Positions 7,194-9,697 of a DNA stretch of 9,697 nt are shown piece by piece. The notes below the pieces were generated by a model. The model ran no database searches. It had not been told where the DNA came from and was given only the letters and a program-made list of their open reading frames with translations. The position numbers were made by a program, and so were the translations under genes. Source of the stretch: an uncultured Pirellulaceae bacterium (lineage in GTDB: Bacteria; Planctomycetota; Planctomycetia; Pirellulales; Pirellulaceae); contig CAMYKF010000715.1 in NCBI GenBank assembly GCA_947258905.1, forward strand, positions 6,038 to 15,734, read 5' to 3'. The stretch's first letter is position 1. Each line of letters begins with the position of its first letter.

Positions 7194-8420
7194 ATGAAGT
7201 CTCCCTGTTCGCTGCTGATGCTCACGCTGTGCTTCCTTGCGGCCTTCACCCCGACACCCGCTGATGCCTGGCAAGACACACCATCCCAAGCGACGGATTT
7301 ATCCGAGCCAGTGCGTTTTGCCTCGTTCAATGTCGCCCTCAATCGCAGGCAGGCCGGCGCGCTAAACGAAGAACTGGCGACCGGCGATTCGGCCGCTGCC
7401 CAAAAAATCGCCGAGGTCATTCAGCGGGTGCGACCCCACGTGCTGTTTGTCAATGAACTCGACTATGACGAAAATGGCAGGTCCCTGCAGCTTTTCCATG
7501 ACCATTATCTGGCGGTCCCGCAAAATGATCAGTCGGCCATCGAGTATCGCTACACCTGGGTGGCGGCCGTCAATACAGGCGTCGATTCCGGGCTGGATCT
7601 GAATCACGACGGAAAGACGGGCGAACCGGAGGATGCGTTTGGCTATGGGGCGTTCCCCGGTCAATACGGCATGGCGGTGCTGTCGCAATTTCCGCTCGAT
7701 GAGGCTAACGCACGGACGTTTCAAAAGTTTTTGTGGAAAGACATGCCCGACGCCTTGTTGCCTGTCAATCCCGCCACCGGCAAGGGGTACTACGATGCGG
7801 CCACGCTCGATTCGCTACGTCTGTCGAGTAAAAGCCACTGGGATATTCCCGTTCGCATTGGCGATGCAACGGTGCATCTGCTCGGGTCGCATCCGACCCC
7901 GCCGGTTTTCGACGGCGTGGAAGATCGCAACGGACGGCGCAACCACGACGAGATCCGGCTGGTGGCAGACTACCTCGGCGGCGACGCCGATTATCTGTAT
8001 GACGACAAGGGAGTCACCGGCGGCTTGCCGCAGCAGTCGCTGTTTGTCGTCGTTGGAGATCTGAATGCGGACCCCAACGATGGCGACAGCTCCAACAACG
8101 CAGCACAGTTGCTGACCGAAAACCCGCTGCTTAACCATTCGAAAGTTCCCGTCAGTCGCGGCGCGGCTGAAGCGTCGCGTGACAGCGGCGGCAAGAATAC
8201 CGAACACACTGGCGAGCCCGGGCAGGACACGGGCGATTTCAACGACAGAAGCATCGGCAACTTGCGCATCGATTACTGCCTGCCGGGCCAGGGATTGAGC
8301 ATGGTGGATTGCGGCGTGTTCTGGCCCGCCAGCGATGAGCCCGGTTTTGAACTGAACGATGCCTCAGATCATCATCTGGTCTGGATCGATGTCGTGCTGG
8401 CCGACGATTCGTCGCGGTAA
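7194..8420 (+). CDS. Secreted endonuclease/exonuclease/phosphatase (EEP) family protein
   Basis: A 408-residue protein with a signal peptide (hydrophobic core LLMLTLCFLAAF, likely cleavage after the ADA at 23-25). The EEP metal-dependent hydrolase fold is shown by RFASFNVAL with Asn46, the metal-binding Glu88 in FVNELD, GSHPTPP with His233, NHDEIRLV (250-257), GDLNADP (288-294), RIDYCLP (358-364) and the terminal SDHHLVWIDV with Asp392-His393. Between these lies DLNHDGKTGEPE (135-146), which has the spacing of an EF-hand calcium loop (Asp1, Asn3, Asp5, Gly6, Glu12), then DAFGYGAFPGQYGMAVLSQFP, a stretch I recall as typical of this extracellular EEP subgroup. It should hydrolyse phosphodiesters or phosphomonoesters outside the cytoplasm; DNA, phospholipid or organic phosphate are all possible. 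ATG 7194 is preferred because it starts the signal peptide, with AGGA about 8 bases upstream. Confidence 0.9.
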   Translation: MKSPCSLLMLTLCFLAAFTPTPADAWQDTPSQATDLSEPVRFASFNVALNRRQAGALNEELATGDSAAAQKIAEVIQRVRPHVLFVNELDYDENGRSLQLFHDHYLAVPQNDQSAIEYRYTWVAAVNTGVDSGLDLNHDGKTGEPEDAFGYGAFPGQYGMAVLSQFPLDEANARTFQKFLWKDMPDALLPVNPATGKGYYDAATLDSLRLSSKSHWDIPVRIGDATVHLLGSHPTPPVFDGVEDRNGRRNHDEIRLVADYLGGDADYLYDDKGVTGGLPQQSLFVVVGDLNADPNDGDSSNNAAQLLTENPLLNHSKVPVSRGAAEASRDSGGKNTEHTGEPGQDTGDFNDRSIGNLRIDYCLPGQGLSMVDCGVFWPASDEPGFELNDASDHHLVWIDVVLADDSSR

Positions 8421-8421
8421 C

Positions 8422-8454
8422 AGCCGGGCGCGTTCCAGGCTCCGGGCTTTTGTT
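8422..8454 (+). terminator. Probable rho-independent terminator of the EEP gene
   Basis: Two bases after the stop codon, AGCCGG (8422-8427) can pair with CCGGGCT (8442-8448), leaving one bulged G and a 14-base loop, and is followed by TTTGTT. The position directly after the gene and before a convergent gene fits a terminator. The stem is short and the T run is interrupted. Confidence 0.4.
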
Positions 8455-8470
8455 CAGTTTCCGGGAGAGC

Positions 8471-9103
8471 CTATCGGAAATCACGTGATTTGGTTTTTAG
8501 CTCTCCCAGCTTTTCCGCGAGGTCTTCCAGCCGGTTCACAATGATATGGGTGACCCCGCTGCGGCGTTCCAGTTTGCCGTGCGCTATCCACGCCGGTCGC
8601 GTGCGGACGATACGGTAATAGCGTTCCCAGATATGCGGCTTGACGACCAGGTTGATTGTGCCGGTTTCGTCCTCCAGCGTGACAAACGTGATGCCCTTGG
8701 CGGTCGAAGGCCGCTGACGCAGGATCACCAAACCGGCCACTCGCACCTGCCGGTCGTTGGGCCGGTCCCGCAAATCGGTGGCCGACGAGACACGCAGTTC
8801 GTCCAGATGCGATCGGTAAAAGGAAATCGGATGCGCGCGAAGCGACAATCCGATGCTGCGGTAATCGGCAAAGACCTCTTCCTGCTTGCCCAGTGCCGGC
8901 AGCAACGCGTCCTGGTCGTCATCGGCCGGCTGGTCGTCGAACAGTGGTTGATGTTGCGGTTTCTTTTCCTGACCCAGTGCCTGCCACAGCGCCACGCGCC
9001 GGTCCTGTTTCAGTGAAGCCAGCGCAGCGGCGCGACTGAGCCGCTCAATCGTGGCCTGACCCAGTCGCGTGCGTCGGCCGAAATCGGCCAGCGAAGTGAA
9101 CGG
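8471..9103 (-). pseudogene. dnaE2: dnaE2 (imuC), C-terminal fragment
   Basis: About 210 residues of a protein that is normally about 1050 long. The piece begins with the helix-hairpin-helix region (DFGRRTRLGQATIERLS, then DRRVALWQAL), goes through the EEVFADYRSIGLSLRAHPIS segment, and ends in the OB-fold domain: VRVAGLVILRQRPSTAKGIT, FVTLEDETGTINLVV, IVNRLEDL and the characteristic terminus SRDFR. DnaE2/ImuC is the error-prone alpha subunit used with ImuA and ImuB in SOS-type translesion synthesis. The stop codon and 3' end look natural and the composition matches the rest of the window, so this part belongs to the main genome. The 5' portion would continue to the right in the true chromosome, but the window shows foreign-looking sequence there. 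The gene converges on the EEP gene with 50 bases between stops. Confidence 0.92.
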
Positions 9104-9613
9104 GGACCTCAGGATCAGCGCATCCGGCGGCGCCGTGGCGGCGAGTCCGATGGCGACCGCCGCGCCGAGGCTCTCGCCGAAAAGGACGATGGGGGAGCCA
9201 GGGGCAATATCGACGGCGAAGTCCCGAACGGACCGGGCGTCCAGTGCCAGGCCGGCCTCGCTGGGGCTCCCGGTGCTGTCCCCGTAACCCCGGTAGTCGA
9301 AGAGCACCACGCCGTAGCCGCTGCGGGCGAGCGCCTCGCCCAGCGGGGCTCGCCCGGCCCGTGTCCCGGCGTTGCCGTTGAAGACGATCACGATCGGAGC
9401 GTCGGCGGTGGCCGGCTCCGCGTACCAGACGCCGAGCCGTTCGCCATCACTCGTGGTGACTGTGGTCTCGACCCAGCCCGACAGCAGACTTTCGATCGGC
9501 GGCACGTTGCCGGCCGGGAAATAGATGAGGCGACGTTGGAACGTCCAGAGCAGCGCGACGAGCGCAGCGACTCCTCCCAGCGACCACAGCAGCACCCGGA
9601 GCCATCCCGACAT
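8471..9613 (-). CDS. Chimeric ORF: alpha/beta hydrolase N-terminus joined to DnaE2 C-terminus
   Basis: A single 380-residue frame encodes two unrelated pieces. Residues 1 to about 177 are the start of a membrane-anchored alpha/beta hydrolase; residues about 171-380 are the end of error-prone DNA polymerase DnaE2. They share PFTSLAD (171-177; bases 9083-9103), which fits the hydrolase sequence after its strand LILRS and also the DnaE2 pattern PFTSLxDFxRRT. Neither half can work alone: the hydrolase lacks its catalytic Asp and His, and the polymerase lacks its PHP, palm and finger domains. GC is 37 and 39 of 60 in the rows from 8941 and 9001 but 48 and 49 of 60 in the rows from 9121 and 9301. 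I regard the frame as an assembly join, not a real fusion; a true recombination event is possible but less likely. The two halves are listed separately. Confidence 0.88.
   Translation of the reverse strand: MSGWLRVLLWSLGGVAALVALLWTFQRRLIYFPAGNVPPIESLLSGWVETTVTTSDGERLGVWYAEPATADAPIVIVFNGNAGTRAGRAPLGEALARSGYGVVLFDYRGYGDSTGSPSEAGLALDARSVRDFAVDIAPGSPIVLFGESLGAAVAIGLAATAPPDALILRSPFTSLADFGRRTRLGQATIERLSRAAALASLKQDRRVALWQALGQEKKPQHQPLFDDQPADDDQDALLPALGKQEEVFADYRSIGLSLRAHPISFYRSHLDELRVSSATDLRDRPNDRQVRVAGLVILRQRPSTAKGITFVTLEDETGTINLVVKPHIWERYYRIVRTRPAWIAHGKLERRSGVTHIIVNRLEDLAEKLGELKTKSRDFR
9083..9613 (-). pseudogene. Alpha/beta hydrolase (BEM46/ABHD13-like), N-terminal fragment
   Basis: About 177 residues. 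A membrane anchor lies at about 5-24 (LRVLLWSLGGVAALVALLWT), followed by RRLIYFP, the usual opening of this hydrolase group. The oxyanion-side motif is VFNGNAG (78-84), the strand FDYRGYGDSTG follows (105-115), and the nucleophile elbow is GESLG (146-150, Ser148). A complete member would have about 260-290 residues, with the catalytic Asp and His in the missing last third. Composition is extremely GC-rich with G/C at nearly every third position, unlike every other gene here, and resembles actinobacterial genes. The 84 bases upstream to the window end are equally GC-rich and show no further gene. Real substrate unknown; family members are serine hydrolases of uncertain role. Confidence 0.85.
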
Positions 9614-9697
9614 CAGATCCGATGCTACGCACCCATCGGTCGATCGATCGGGGTCTCGCCGGGTCGGGGGATGGCGGTCGCTCAGAGGCGGCGCTGG

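Noticed and set aside
8438..8471. Hairpin GGCTC / GAGCC between the convergent genes as terminator of dnaE2
   Set aside because: It overlaps and competes with the better plus-strand hairpin, has a bulge, and has no T run in the minus direction.
8471..9613. A natural hydrolase-polymerase fusion protein as a new system
   Set aside because: Both halves lack essential parts, composition changes sharply at the joint, and the joint lies in a word common to both families; a false join explains all three.

Overview
The window looks like a piece of a Planctomycetota-type genome, probably from a metagenome assembly. The best lineage cues are a short Flp pilin with the cleavage segment PTAVEYAVMLA, an ABC ATPase next to a large permease of the kind fused to an M1-peptidase-like domain, a pair of P-loop GTPases with DUF697-like tails, weak ribosome-binding sites and TTG starts. 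This placement comes from protein style, not from a search.

Layout. Positions 1-1277 (minus) hold the start of an ABC permease and, upstream of it, its ATPase. The ATPase frame is broken just before Walker A, as if about 19 bases were missing. A low-GC gap (1278-1582) separates it from a plus-strand run of three tightly packed genes: a membrane-anchored GTPase (1583-3142), a paralogous soluble GTPase (3149-4489) and a PAPS-type sulfotransferase (4492-5277). The sulfotransferase converges on a GT4 glycosyltransferase (5201-6478, minus) and their last 77 bases overlap in antisense. After a 428-base gap comes a lone Flp/type IVb pilin (6907-7098), then a secreted endonuclease/exonuclease/phosphatase-family protein (7194-8420) with a probable terminator.

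Right end. The minus-strand ORF 8471-9613 is not one natural gene. Its C-terminal 210 residues are the end of the error-prone polymerase DnaE2/ImuC. Its N-terminal 177 residues are the start of a membrane-anchored alpha/beta hydrolase. The two meet inside a 21-base segment (9083-9103) encoding PFTSLAD, a string that fits both families. GC rises there from about 62-68% to about 80% (hand-counted 60-base rows). The simplest reading is that sequence right of about 9103 belongs to a different, very GC-rich genome (actinobacterium-like), joined at a short shared word.

How the genes may work together. The two GTPases resemble each other around the G domain, the insert after it and the hydrophobic tail, and probably act as a pair at the inner membrane. 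Their tight packing with the sulfotransferase suggests one transcript and perhaps a cell-envelope role, but the substrate is not visible. The glycosyltransferase may also act on a surface glycan or glycolipid. I see no tRNA, rRNA, CRISPR array, transposase or prophage gene.
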